This document shows positions 1-8,157 of a DNA stretch of 64,000 bases, in pieces. The position numbers and the translations under genes were made by a program. Below the pieces are notes generated by a model. The model was not told the DNA's origin, did no database searches, and saw only the letters and a program-made list of their open reading frames with translations. Source of the DNA: Streptosporangiales bacterium (GTDB lineage Bacteria; Actinomycetota; Actinomycetes; Streptosporangiales; WHST01); contig WHTA01000009.1 of the NCBI GenBank assembly GCA_009379825.1, forward strand, positions 1-64,000, given 5' to 3'. How positions within the stretch are numbered: position 1 is the stretch's first letter; the number at the start of each line of letters is the position of its first letter.

Positions 1-30
1 GCGCGGGAGGGCGACGGGGTGCACCGTCAT
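1..30 (-). CDS. ECF transporter T component, start only (partial)
   Basis: Only the first ten codons (MTVHPVALPR) are visible before the window edge. The assignment rests on position: the two genes upstream on the same strand are an ECF S component of YkoE type and a double ATPase of YkoD type, and the T component (YkoC) normally comes next. The ATG overlaps the TGA of the preceding mini-ORF (TCATGA), so translation is probably coupled. The true start could instead be the duplicated ATG at 140 if the intervening stop is a recent lesion. Confidence 0.5.
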   Translation of the reverse strand, partial: MTVHPVALPR

Positions 31-140
31 GAGGAGGCCTCCCGCGTGAGCATCGCAGCGAGCATGGTGACGGTGCGCCGCGAGGTTGCCGGATGTGAGC
101 GAGGAGCGGAGCGCGGGAGGGCGACGGGGTGCACCGTCAT
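27..140 (-). CDS. 37-aa duplicated leader ORF between ATPase and T component
   Basis: The ATG at 140 overlaps the TGA of the ATPase gene (ATGA). The ORF begins MTVHPVALPR, identical to the next ORF, then runs through about 27 unrelated residues to a TGA that overlaps the ATG at 30. It is best read as a truncated duplicate of the ecfT start that keeps a chain of overlapping stop and start codons. It may act only as a translational relay and is probably not a functional protein. Confidence 0.45.
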   Translation of the reverse strand: MTVHPVALPRSAPRSHPATSRRTVTMLAAMLTREASS

Positions 141-1594
141 GCCGCGCGCCCCTTGCCGGCGGGGACGGCGTCCGGGGTGACGATCCGGCCGCCGGCCATG
201 TGCACGGTTCGGTCGGCGAGGGCGGTGGCGAACGCCGGGTCGTGGGTTACCGCGAGGATGCCTACGCCGTCCGCACGGACGCCGGCGAGGAGGTCGACGA
301 GCTCGCGCCAGGTGCGCAGGTCCTGCCCGAACGTCGGCTCGTCGAGCACCAGCGCGCCCGGGCGCGACGCGAGCGCGGTCGCCACCGAGAGGCGGCGTTT
401 CTCGCCGCCGGACAGCGTGTACGGGTTCGCGTCGGCCAGGTCGGCCAGCCGCAGCCGGTGCAGCAGCTCGTCGACCCGTTCCGTGCTCCCGGTACCGGTA
501 CGCCGCCGACGGCGCGGGCCAAGCGCCAGCTCGTCGCGCACCCGGTCGGTGAGGAACTGGTGCTCGGGCTGCTGGAACACCGAACCCACCCGGCCGGCCA
601 GCTCCGCCGCCGGCAGCTGGATCAGCCGCCGGCCGCTGTCGTCGAGCGCGGCCCCGGCGGCCGGCCTGAGCAGCCCGGCCAGCATGAGGGCCACCGTGGA
701 CTTGCCCGACCCGTTCACGCCGAGCACCGCGACCGCCTCGTGCGCGTGCACCGACAGCGAGACGTCGGCGACGGCGGCCGTGCCGGCGCCGGGGTAGCGG
801 AAGGCCAGCTCTTCGCCGCGCAGCAGCGCGGGGCCCGCCGGCACGGCCGAGCGCCGGTCGTCCGGCGCGAACCCCGGCACCCACACGCCCTGGTCGACCA
901 ACGTGTCGCGGTGCGCGACGAGCACCTCGTGCGGGCTGCCGTCCAGCGCGACCCCGCCGCCCGCCTCGAGCACGACTACCCGGTCGACCAGCGGCAGCCA
1001 CTCCTCGATCCGGTGCTCGACGAGCACCATGGTGCTGTCCGCCGCGGCCGACACCGTGCCACGCAGCCTGGCCGCGGCCGGCGGGTCGAGGTTCGCCGTC
1101 GGCTCGTCGAGCAGCAGCAGCTGCGGCCGCCTGGACAGCGCCCCGGCCAGCGCCAGCCGCTGCTTCTCGCCGCCGGAGAGCCGGTCGGTGCCGTGCTCAC
1201 GCGGATACCCGAGGCCGACGGCGGCGAGCGACTCGTCCACCCGCGGCCAGATCTCGCCCGGCGGCACCTCCAGGTTCTCCAGCCCGAACGCGACGTCGTC
1301 GCCGATGCGGCCCATCACGATCTGGGTGTCCGGGTCCTGGAAGACCATGCCGACCCGGTCGCGGGCGGCGGCGCTCGCGACGCCGTCGACCCACACGTGG
1401 CCTTCGCCGGTGCCGCTGCCGTCCGCGGACAGCAGGCCGGCCGCGGCGAGCAGCACCGTGCTCTTGCCGGCGCCGGACGGGCCGAGCAGCAGGACGTGCT
1501 CGCCGTGCCCGATGGTCAGGTCGAGGCCGCGGACCGCCCACTCCCTGCGGCCCGCGTACCGCCAACCGAATCCGCGGAACTCGAGTGCCGGCAT
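137..1594 (-). CDS. ECF transporter duplicated ATPase (YkoD-like)
   Basis: This 485-aa protein has two fused ABC ATPase domains. The first has Walker A GPSGAGKST at about residues 38-46, signature LSGGEKQR at about 139-146 and Walker B LLLLDEP at about 159-165. The second has GVNGSGKST, LSGGEKRR and ALVLDEP. Fused A1-A2 subunits are typical of YkoD in the hydroxymethylpyrimidine/thiamine ECF transporter, where they energise uptake through the S and T subunits. The ATG at 1594 follows the S-component stop by five bases, so the genes are one operon. The upstream TPP riboswitch supports a thiamine-precursor substrate. The exact ligand is inferred. Confidence 0.9.
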   Translation of the reverse strand: MPALEFRGFGWRYAGRREWAVRGLDLTIGHGEHVLLLGPSGAGKSTVLLAAAGLLSADGSGTGEGHVWVDGVASAAARDRVGMVFQDPDTQIVMGRIGDDVAFGLENLEVPPGEIWPRVDESLAAVGLGYPREHGTDRLSGGEKQRLALAGALSRRPQLLLLDEPTANLDPPAAARLRGTVSAAADSTMVLVEHRIEEWLPLVDRVVVLEAGGGVALDGSPHEVLVAHRDTLVDQGVWVPGFAPDDRRSAVPAGPALLRGEELAFRYPGAGTAAVADVSLSVHAHEAVAVLGVNGSGKSTVALMLAGLLRPAAGAALDDSGRRLIQLPAAELAGRVGSVFQQPEHQFLTDRVRDELALGPRRRRRTGTGSTERVDELLHRLRLADLADANPYTLSGGEKRRLSVATALASRPGALVLDEPTFGQDLRTWRELVDLLAGVRADGVGILAVTHDPAFATALADRTVHMAGGRIVTPDAVPAGKGRAA

Positions 1595-1599
1595 GGCGC

Positions 1600-2190
1600 C
1601 TACACGTTGACTTGTTCGCGGCCCGCGCTGAACGGGCCGAGCACGCCCGTCCGCGCGAGCGCACGCACCAGCCCGACCGTGACCAGCGTGCCGATCACCA
1701 GGCTGCTGGCCGCGACGGTGCCGCCGTACGCGAGCTGCCAGCCGGTCGCCCACATCGGGTAGTAGACGACGACGTCCGCGACCGCAGGGAACAGCGCGGC
1801 GGCGACGGCCGCGAGCGCGACCACCCAGGTACGCCAGACGCGGTAGCGGAACGCCAGGTAGACCAGCTCCGCGAGCAGGCCCTGGCACAGGCCCCAGACG
1901 AGGATCAGCCCGCCGTTCCACGGCCCGCCAGGGATGGTGGAGACGAACGCGGCGACCAGCTCGGTGAACAGCGCCGCGCCCGGTTTGCGGATGAGGTACC
2001 CGCCGAGCACCCCGGGCAGCAACCACATGCCGTAGATGACGGCCTGCGCGGGCGGGAAGAAGGCGAACGCCGGACCGGTGACGCTCCACAGTGCGTTCCA
2101 GCCGACGAAGACGACGCCGAAGGCGACGGCGACCACCGCGGCCACCACGATGTCTACGGTGCGCCAGCGGTGCGGTGACTGCTCGTTCAT
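1600..2190 (-). CDS. ECF transporter S component, YkoE family
   Basis: This 196-aa integral membrane protein has five or six hydrophobic segments, with motifs such as GPAFAFFPPAQAVIYGMWLLPGV and GGPWNGG typical of the YkoE family. YkoE proteins bind thiamine or its pyrimidine precursor in the ECF complex at the cytoplasmic membrane. The start at 2190 has GAGAGGGG upstream. The gene lies directly downstream of a TPP riboswitch and is followed by the fused ATPase, which gives the YkoE-YkoD-(YkoC) order. Expression is expected to fall when TPP is abundant. Confidence 0.88.
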   Translation of the reverse strand: MNEQSPHRWRTVDIVVAAVVAVAFGVVFVGWNALWSVTGPAFAFFPPAQAVIYGMWLLPGVLGGYLIRKPGAALFTELVAAFVSTIPGGPWNGGLILVWGLCQGLLAELVYLAFRYRVWRTWVVALAAVAAALFPAVADVVVYYPMWATGWQLAYGGTVAASSLVIGTLVTVGLVRALARTGVLGPFSAGREQVNV

Positions 2191-2296
2191 GCATGCCCCT
2201 CTCGGACGAGGGACAGGGGTCGGTGTCTCCCCGTCGCACGCCGGCGGCGTCGGCGTACACCGACGACACAGGCGAGAACGAGAAAACCCGAAACGA

Positions 2297-2393
2297 CTCC
2301 CTACACCGGAATGACCCGGATCAGGTTCGGAGGGTCTGCGGTCCCAGCGGACTCCACACTCTCAGCGCGCCTCACGGCGGCGCTCCCCTGTCG
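2297..2393 (-). promoter_or_regulatory. TPP riboswitch (THI element)
   Basis: Read on the minus strand, the segment contains the conserved thi-box elements in order: GGGGAGC, CTGAGAG, GACCCT, CCTGATCCGGGT and GTGTAGGGA. It begins four bases after the DUF1003 stop and ends about 107 bp before the YkoE ATG. The leader between riboswitch and gene contains a hairpin (GTCGG/CCGAC at about 2250-2265) and a GA-rich RBS that could be sequestered. The class is established; the mode of control (translation or termination) is inferred. Confidence 0.93.
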
Positions 2394-2397
2394 TTCT

Positions 2398-2937
2398 TCA
2401 CTTGTCGTGTGAAGGGTAGCTCGAACCGGCGGTCTCCGTCTCCCGGTGCCGCTCGCGGTCGAGCTCCTCGAGCAGGCTCTTCAGCTCGGCGCGGACGAAG
2501 TCCCTGGTGGCGACCTCGCCGACGGCGATGCGTAGCGCCGCGATCTCCCGCGTCAGGTATTCGGTGTCAGCAAGGTTACGCTCCGTCGTGGTGCGGTCCT
2601 GCTCGTACTGCACCCGGTCGCGGTCCGCCTGCCGGTTCTGCGCGAGCAGGATCAGCGGTGCCGCGTAGGACGCCTGCAGCGACAGCGCCAGCGTCAGGAA
2701 GATGAACGGGTAGGTGTCGAACCGCAGCGCGCCGGGCATCACCAGGTTCCAGCCCAGCCAGATGGCGATGACAACGGTCATGTAGCCGATGAAGCGCCAC
2801 GACCCGAGGAACCGCGCGACCCCGTCCGCCAGGTTGCCGAGGTGCTCGGGGTCGACGGCCAGCCTGGGCACACTGCGGCGGTACCTACGCGGCTGGTCGA
2901 TACGGCTGGTGCGTTGCGCCAGTCGGTCACGCGCCAT
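2398..2937 (-). CDS. DUF1003 domain membrane protein
   Basis: This 179-aa protein has two hydrophobic helices at about residues 48-65 and 75-98 (FIGYMTVVIAIWLGWN and FIFLTLALSLQASYAAPLILLAQNRQ). The NRQADRDR motif after the second helix is diagnostic of DUF1003. A charged, probably coiled-coil tail follows. The function of the family is unknown. The start at 2937 overlaps the upstream MgtE-N/CBS gene by 11 bp, and this pairing recurs in actinomycetes, suggesting a shared role in divalent cation homeostasis (inference). Confidence 0.85.
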   Translation of the reverse strand: MARDRLAQRTSRIDQPRRYRRSVPRLAVDPEHLGNLADGVARFLGSWRFIGYMTVVIAIWLGWNLVMPGALRFDTYPFIFLTLALSLQASYAAPLILLAQNRQADRDRVQYEQDRTTTERNLADTEYLTREIAALRIAVGEVATRDFVRAELKSLLEELDRERHRETETAGSSYPSHDK

Positions 2938-4189
2938 GGGCGGGCTCCTGCTCTACGTGCTGGTCGCGCCAGTCAGCGGGGAGCATGTGGTCGACCACGT
3001 CGTCGACGGTGACCGCGCCGAGCAGGTGGTCGTGCTCGTCGATGACCGGCGCCGCGGTCAGGTTGTACATGGCGAAGTAGCTGGCCACCTCGACCAGCGG
3101 CGTCTCCGGCCGCAGCGGGGTCAGGTCGCTGTCCATCACACCGGACACCAGGTCGGCCGGCGGCTCGCGCAGCAGCCGCTGGAAGTAGACCAGGCCCAGG
3201 TACTTGCCGCTCGGCGTGTCCGTCGGCGGGCGGCAGACGTAGACCTGGGAGCCGAGCGCGGGAGAGAGGTCGGGGTTCCTGATCCGCGCCAGCGCCTCCG
3301 CCACGGTCGCGTCCGGCGCGAGGATCACCGGGTCGGGCGTCATCATGCCGCCTGCGGAGTCGTCCGCGTAGCTGAGCAGCCGCCGTACGGGCGCGGCCTC
3401 CTCCGGCTGCATGAGCAGCAGCAGCTGCTCGCGCCGCTGCTCGGGCACGGCGTGCAGCAGGTCGGCGGCGTCGTCGGACTCCATCGCCTCGATCACGTCG
3501 GCCGCGCGTTCCGGGTCGAGCCGGTCGACGAGCTCCACCTGGTCCTCGGTGGAGAGCTCCTCGACGACGTCCGCGAGCCGGTCGTCGGTGAGCGCCGTGG
3601 CCACCTCGGCGCGCCGTTTCGGCGGCAGGTCGTGCAGTACGTGGGCGAGGTCGGCCGGGCGCAGCTCGTCGAACGTGGCGAGCAGGTTCTCCGCACCCTG
3701 CTCGGCGTCGCGTACGCCGAACCCGGTGACGGCATCCCAGTCGACCACGCTGGTCTCGCCGCGCCGCCAGCGCTTGCTCGGGCGCCGGACGGCGACCTTC
3801 GCGATCACCCAGTCGCGGGTGCGGGTGCGTTCCATGGCCAGGTCGAGCACGGTCACCGTCGCGCCCCCGGCCGCGGGCCAGCTGACCTTGCGGTCGAGCA
3901 GCTCGCCGAGTACGAGCGTCTCCGTGGAGCGCTGCTGGAACCTGCGCATGCTCAGCATGCCGGTGAAGATCACCGCATCGCTCTCGATGTTCGTGACCCT
4001 GGTGAGGGGGAGGAACACCAGCCGGCGCGGCTGCATCTCCACGACCAGCCCGGGTACGCGCGGCGGCCGGTTGCCGCTGCGTTGCACGGCGACGGCGTCG
4101 CGCACCTTGCCGACCTGGTCGCCGGTGGGGTCGAACACCGGCACCCCGGCCAGCCGGGCCAGGTACACGCGCGTCGGCGGGCCGCTCAT
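2927..4189 (-). CDS. PRC-barrel/MgtE-N/CBS domain protein
   Basis: This 420-aa protein has an N-terminal PRC-barrel-like region (LAGVPVFDPTGDQVGKVRDAV), a central MgtE intracellular N domain built of helical repeats (LRPADLAHVLHDLPPKRRAEVATAL, LDPERAADVIEAM, DDAADLLHAVP) and a C-terminal CBS pair (GGMMTPDPVILAPDATVAEAL, SGVMDSDLTPLRPETPLVEVA). It lacks the MgtE membrane domain, so it is not itself a magnesium channel. In MgtE these domains sense Mg2+ and nucleotides. It probably acts as a soluble sensor or partner. It is co-transcribed with the DUF1003 gene. Confidence 0.85.
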   Translation of the reverse strand: MSGPPTRVYLARLAGVPVFDPTGDQVGKVRDAVAVQRSGNRPPRVPGLVVEMQPRRLVFLPLTRVTNIESDAVIFTGMLSMRRFQQRSTETLVLGELLDRKVSWPAAGGATVTVLDLAMERTRTRDWVIAKVAVRRPSKRWRRGETSVVDWDAVTGFGVRDAEQGAENLLATFDELRPADLAHVLHDLPPKRRAEVATALTDDRLADVVEELSTEDQVELVDRLDPERAADVIEAMESDDAADLLHAVPEQRREQLLLLMQPEEAAPVRRLLSYADDSAGGMMTPDPVILAPDATVAEALARIRNPDLSPALGSQVYVCRPPTDTPSGKYLGLVYFQRLLREPPADLVSGVMDSDLTPLRPETPLVEVASYFAMYNLTAAPVIDEHDHLLGAVTVDDVVDHMLPADWRDQHVEQEPAHGA

Positions 4190-4336
4190 GCCGCGACCGC
4201 CTCCTCCCGAGCCTGCCGTCCGGGTGCTGTGGGTGTCGCGGCCCCTGCCTCCGGCTCGCTCGTCGAGCTCCTTCGCGGGCAGCTCATGGCACGAGGTTAC
4301 CGGCCGGCAGCGCGCATTTCCGGCACCTCGGTGGTG

Positions 4337-4831
4337 CTACTGCTTGCGGCGACGGCCGAGCATGCCGGGCAGCCGGCCCACCGTGGTGGCCGTTGTCGGC
4401 GGCGGGGGAGCGGCGCCGGAGTCCCTCGGGGTGTCGCCCGGCTGCTCGAGGACGTCGCCGGTGGGGATCAGCCGGACGATCGCCGACTCCCGTGCCCAGC
4501 GGTCCGCGGCCGTGGCGGTGTCCGGCAGGTTGAGCCGGCCGGCGACGAGGACCGGCACCACGTCGTTCCAGTCGTTCGAGCCGGGCGCGAGCCGCTCGCA
4601 CCTGGCCAGCCAGGAGACCAGCCGGCTCCTGTTGTCCTTGCTCGGCACGGTGACCGCCACCTGGGTGAGCTCGAGCAGGCCGGGCAGTGGCTGTTCCAGG
4701 CCGCCGGTCACGACGTAGGCGGCGCCGTCGTGCCACACGTGCCACGCGGGCCGGTCGCCCGCGTCGGGCAGTGCCAGCCAGATCAGCCCGGCCTTCTTGG
4801 TCGCCTCCTCGACGAGGTGACTCCAGTTCAT
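4337..4831 (-). CDS. Uncharacterised actinobacterial protein
   Basis: This protein of about 164 aa begins MNWSHLVEEATKKAGLIWLALPDAG. I chose this start because GAGCGACC precedes it and the upstream in-frame residues are low-complexity and antisense to the kinase end. No membrane segment is visible. The N-terminal part contains HVWHDGAAYVVTGGLEQPLPGL, a pattern seen in actinobacterial hypothetical proteins that resembles a small FMN-binding barrel, but I do not recognise a named family. The C-terminus is proline- and arginine-rich. It lies 22 bp after the kinase gene on the same strand. Confidence 0.65.
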   Translation of the reverse strand: MNWSHLVEEATKKAGLIWLALPDAGDRPAWHVWHDGAAYVVTGGLEQPLPGLLELTQVAVTVPSKDNRSRLVSWLARCERLAPGSNDWNDVVPVLVAGRLNLPDTATAADRWARESAIVRLIPTGDVLEQPGDTPRDSGAAPPPPTTATTVGRLPGMLGRRRKQ

Positions 4832-4853
4832 GGCAGGTCGCTCCCATCCACCC

Positions 4854-6389
4854 TCAGGGCAGTTTGGCCTGTTCGATGTCGATGCTGTTGAGCACGGTGT
4901 CGAACTCGGCCGGGTCACCGGTGAGGAAGACGTACGCGCCGTACTTCTTGTCGGTCCCGGTCAGTGCCGCCACGCCGTACCTGTGGTTCTTGCCGCACGA
5001 CGCCGGGTACGTCCACACCTCACCGGCCTGGAACTCGCCGTTGGGCGGGAACATGTCCTCGAGCGCGTCGTCGCAGTTCTCGGTCGGTGCGTCGGGGAAC
5101 GGCGAGAACTGCAGCAGCTCGCTCGGGTCCTCGTTGCCGAAGCCGCGCGACGCCACGATGGTGATGCCGACGTCGGTGAGCGCCGTACGACCGCTCTCCA
5201 GCTTGGTGGCCGAGCTGCCGCTGAGGCCGTAGTCGTACGACTCCTCGAGGATCTGGCTGCGGTCGTCCTTGTCCCACCCGCGCGGGATGTCCGCGCTCAC
5301 CGCGCCGTCCTTGGACGTGATGGTCACCGGCGCCAGCTGCCAGTAGAGCAGGCCGGCGACCGCGGCGAGGACGACGGCGCAGCCGGCGGCGAGCGCGATG
5401 AACAGGGGCCGCCGCGCCCCGGCGCGCCGGCCACCGGTGTACGTCGGGTGCGGCGTCGGCGACAGCGGCCCCGCGGTCGCCGGCTGCCCGCCACCCATGA
5501 CGGTGGGCGGCGCGAAGCCCGGCTGTACGTAACCGGGCGGCGGTGCCTGGCTCTGCGGCGGCTGGCTCGCGGTCGGTTGCGGGACGTTGGGCAGCGCGGT
5601 GAGCACCTCGCCGAGGCCGTCGGCGAACGACCGTGCGTCCGGCCAGCGTGCCTGCCGGTCCCTGGCGATCGCGCGCATCACGACCGCGTCGACCGCCGGC
5701 GGCAGGTCCGGCCGCACCTGGCTCGGCGGCACGACCGCCGAGCCCTGCAGCGCCGATTCCGGCTTGCGGCCGGTCAGCAGCTGGTAGGTGAGCGCGCCCA
5801 GCGAGTAGACGTCAGAGCGCTGGTCCAGGCCGCCACCGACGGTCGCCTGCTCCGGCGACATGTACCCAGGGGTGCCGGCGGCCACGGTGAACCCGGACGC
5901 GTGCGCGAACTCTTTCGCCAGCCCCAGGTCGGCGATGACCAACCGATCCCCGCTCCGGCCGCTGCGCACCAGCACGTTGGACGGCTTGATGTCGCGGTGG
6001 ATCACGCCGACGTCGTGCAGCACGGCCACGCCGTGAGCGGCCTCCACCGCGTAGTGGAGCGCCTGTCCGACGGGCAGCTGGCCGGCCGCGAGCACGTCGG
6101 CGAGGGTCCCGCGGTCGGCGTAGCTCATCACGAAGTACGGCCGGCCGTCCTCCAACCTGCCGATGTCGTAGACGCGCACGACGCCGTCGGCGTCGGCGCG
6201 CCGCAGGATCCGCGCCTCCTCGAGGAACCGTTCCTGGATGTCGGTGCGTTCGAGCCAGTTCTCCGCCAGGATCTTGACCGCGACGTCCCCAAGCAGCTCC
6301 GTGTCGTAGGCGAGCCAGACGGTGGCGAAGCCGCCAGATCCGATCCGGTGCCGGATCTGGTACCTGCCAATCTGCTGAGGGGTGGACAT
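4854..6389 (-). CDS. Membrane-anchored Ser/Thr protein kinase (PknB/Hanks type)
   Basis: This 511-aa protein has an N-terminal kinase domain: Gly loop GSGGFA at about 17-22, catalytic Lys39, HRDIKPSNVL at about 131-140, DLG in place of DFG at about 154-156, and the APE-like MSPEQ. A proline/glycine-rich juxtamembrane linker follows, then a single membrane helix (LFIALAAGCAVVLAAVAGLL) and an extracytoplasmic domain of about 170 residues with two well-spaced cysteines. The extracytoplasmic part lacks PASTA repeats and may be a sensor of another kind. It is divergent from an ECF sigma factor gene 91 bp away, and a functional link is plausible but unproven. Confidence 0.92.
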   Translation of the reverse strand: MSTPQQIGRYQIRHRIGSGGFATVWLAYDTELLGDVAVKILAENWLERTDIQERFLEEARILRRADADGVVRVYDIGRLEDGRPYFVMSYADRGTLADVLAAGQLPVGQALHYAVEAAHGVAVLHDVGVIHRDIKPSNVLVRSGRSGDRLVIADLGLAKEFAHASGFTVAAGTPGYMSPEQATVGGGLDQRSDVYSLGALTYQLLTGRKPESALQGSAVVPPSQVRPDLPPAVDAVVMRAIARDRQARWPDARSFADGLGEVLTALPNVPQPTASQPPQSQAPPPGYVQPGFAPPTVMGGGQPATAGPLSPTPHPTYTGGRRAGARRPLFIALAAGCAVVLAAVAGLLYWQLAPVTITSKDGAVSADIPRGWDKDDRSQILEESYDYGLSGSSATKLESGRTALTDVGITIVASRGFGNEDPSELLQFSPFPDAPTENCDDALEDMFPPNGEFQAGEVWTYPASCGKNHRYGVAALTGTDKKYGAYVFLTGDPAEFDTVLNSIDIEQAKLP

Positions 6390-6480
6390 CAGCCCTTGTC
6401 TGTCGTGTCGGCAACGCTTCGTAGTCGGCGTGGCCGGCCGCCTGTACGGTGTGAGGGCACACCTCGACTGACGGAGCCAC

Positions 6481-7032
6481 GTGGACGGTCACGACGATAT
6501 CGAAGCGCTCGCCAGGCGCGCCGCAGCCGGTGACGCGTCGGCGCTCAACTCCTTGCTGCAGGCGATCCAATCGGACGTGATGCGCAGGTGCTCCCGGTTC
6601 CTGCCGTTCCAGCAGGACGCCGAGGAAGCCTGTCAGGACACGTTGCTGAAGGTCGCCCAGAACATCACCAGGTTCGAGGGCCGCTCGAAGTTCACCACCT
6701 GGCTGTACACGGTGACGGCGAACTGTTCCCGCCAGACATACCGCTCGCTGAAGCGGCGTGCCGCCGAGCAGATGAGCGAGCTGCCCGCAGAGAACCCCGA
6801 CCCGCGGCGGACGAGTGTCGTCGCCGGCTCCCGGGTGGACCTGCTCGAGGCGTTGGACAAGCTGGAGGGCCAGCGTGCCGACCTGGTGGAGCCGATGGTG
6901 CTGCGCGACATCGTGCAGATGGACTACAACGAGATCGCCGGCCAGCTCGGTATCCCGCTTGGCACGGTGAAGTCGCGTATCCACGACGCGCGCGTCTTCG
7001 TCCGGGAGCAGCTCACCGACAGCTCGGTCTAG
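6481..7032 (+). CDS. RNA polymerase ECF sigma factor
   Basis: This 183-aa protein starts at a GTG. Region 2 contains [49 protein letters not shown], the typical DALQDTFL...F...WLYTIARN helix. Region 4 has [25 protein letters not shown], the helix-turn-helix that contacts the -35 element. No anti-sigma gene is adjacent. The divergent neighbour is a Ser/Thr kinase, recalling ECF groups controlled by kinases. That link is inferred from position only. Confidence 0.9.
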   Translation: MDGHDDIEALARRAAAGDASALNSLLQAIQSDVMRRCSRFLPFQQDAEEACQDTLLKVAQNITRFEGRSKFTTWLYTVTANCSRQTYRSLKRRAAEQMSELPAENPDPRRTSVVAGSRVDLLEALDKLEGQRADLVEPMVLRDIVQMDYNEIAGQLGIPLGTVKSRIHDARVFVREQLTDSSV

Positions 7033-7436
7033 GTCGGTTCACCGAGTACCCGCCAGTCGCGCAGCGTCTGGAGCAGCTGCTCGGTGAGGTCGAGGTCGGC
7101 CACCTCGGCGAACGGCACCCACGCGACGTCGTCGGCGTCGTCCCCGGCACGCAGCCGGCCACCGGTCGGCGTGCACGCGTAGTCGTAGATCTCGTAAGTG
7201 GTGCCGTCCAGACCGGCGCGTTCCACGGTGCCGACGAGTGCGCCGACGGCCACCTGCAGACCGGTCTCCTCGGCGAGCTCGCGGGCCAGCGCTTCCGCGT
7301 CGGTCTCGCCGGGTTCGACCCGGCCCCCCGGCAGTGACCACAGCCCGGCGCCCGGCGGCCGGCCGCGGCGGACCAGCAGCAGCCGGTCGGTGTCGGTGAC
7401 CACGCCGCCCACGCATCGAACCCGCATCGCCGTCAT
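7029..7436 (-). CDS. Nudix hydrolase
   Basis: This 135-aa protein carries the Nudix box [24 protein letters not shown], matching Gx5Ex7REUxEExGU with the catalytic glutamates in place. Small single-domain enzymes of this class hydrolyse nucleoside diphosphate derivatives in the cytoplasm. The substrate cannot be told from sequence. ATG codons at 7436 and 7427 are both possible starts. Its stop overlaps the sigma factor stop tail-to-tail by 4 bp. Confidence 0.9.
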   Translation of the reverse strand: MTAMRVRCVGGVVTDTDRLLLVRRGRPPGAGLWSLPGGRVEPGETDAEALARELAEETGLQVAVGALVGTVERAGLDGTTYEIYDYACTPTGGRLRAGDDADDVAWVPFAEVADLDLTEQLLQTLRDWRVLGEPT

Positions 7437-7493
7437 CCTCGCACGGTCGCCGCACTACTTGACGAAAGCAGGACGACGCGACACCGTCTTTGC

Positions 7494-8117
7494 ATGCACC
7501 GGGCGCCGACCTGCCCGCACGGCCCGCACCAGATCCATCCGCCGGGCCCATGGTCGAGCGCCTGGACGTGTCCCGAGCACGGGCACGTGCACCCGTTGCA
7601 GCCGCCGGGCCCGCCGAAGGAGGCGACCCTCGCCGCGGTCGTCGCGGCCGCCCGCGTGCCGGTGTGGCTGCCCCGCCCGATGCCGACCGCGTGGCTGCTC
7701 GCCGGCGCTACGTACGCCGGCGACGAACGGACCGGCGGCCGCGCGACGGTCGTGGCGTGCTCCGGGCCGAACCCGCTCGGTGGGCCGGCCGACCTGTTGC
7801 TGGTGGCCGAGGAGCCAGGGGTCGGGTTGGGTGCGCGGTACGCCGGGCTGTCCACGGTCGACCCGGGCGGCGACGTCGGCCTGCGGTCGACGGACGCCCA
7901 GGTGCGCGCGAACGGGCACGACGCGCCGCTGTGGTGCGTACGTGGCGACGAGGGACGTGCGGTGTACGTCGGTGAGGCGGCCGGCCTGTGGCTGTGGGTC
8001 GTGCTCGAACCGGAGGGGGCGGGCACGCTGCTCGCGGAGAACCTGATGCTGGTGGATCTGCGCACTGCACCGACGGGGGCACTCGGCTTCGGCGCGCTTT
8101 CGCCTATGTTGGCCTAG
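7494..8117 (+). CDS. DUF6758-like protein with N-terminal zinc-finger motif
   Basis: This 207-aa protein opens with CPHGPHQIHPPGPWSSAWTCPEHGHVHPLQPP. The spaced CPxG and CPEHG motifs, followed by PLQPP, characterise an actinobacterial family (DUF6758 as I recall it), where the Cys/His set probably binds zinc. The remainder is an alpha/beta domain without recognisable catalytic residues. The function is unknown. It precedes a PHP-domain gene by 40 bp on the same strand, an arrangement that looks operonic. Confidence 0.7.
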   Translation: MHRAPTCPHGPHQIHPPGPWSSAWTCPEHGHVHPLQPPGPPKEATLAAVVAAARVPVWLPRPMPTAWLLAGATYAGDERTGGRATVVACSGPNPLGGPADLLLVAEEPGVGLGARYAGLSTVDPGGDVGLRSTDAQVRANGHDAPLWCVRGDEGRAVYVGEAAGLWLWVVLEPEGAGTLLAENLMLVDLRTAPTGALGFGALSPMLA

Positions 8118-8157
8118 GCCCCTTCCCGCACCAGTCGCCGTCCCTGAACGAGGTTCG

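Larger units (their letters stand above)
1..141. repeat. 31-bp direct repeat at the ecfT start
   Basis: The same 31 bases occur at 1-31 and 111-141, 110 bp apart. On the minus strand each copy begins with CATG followed by the same codons for TVHPVALPR. The left flank of the first copy lies outside the window, so the repeat may be longer. It looks like a short tandem duplication of the start of a coding sequence. Confidence 0.9.

Noticed and set aside
86-1762. Long plus-strand ORF (558 codons) across the ECF ATPase
   Set aside because: Composition is a GC-rich shadow of the minus-strand ATPase gene and has no recognisable domain.
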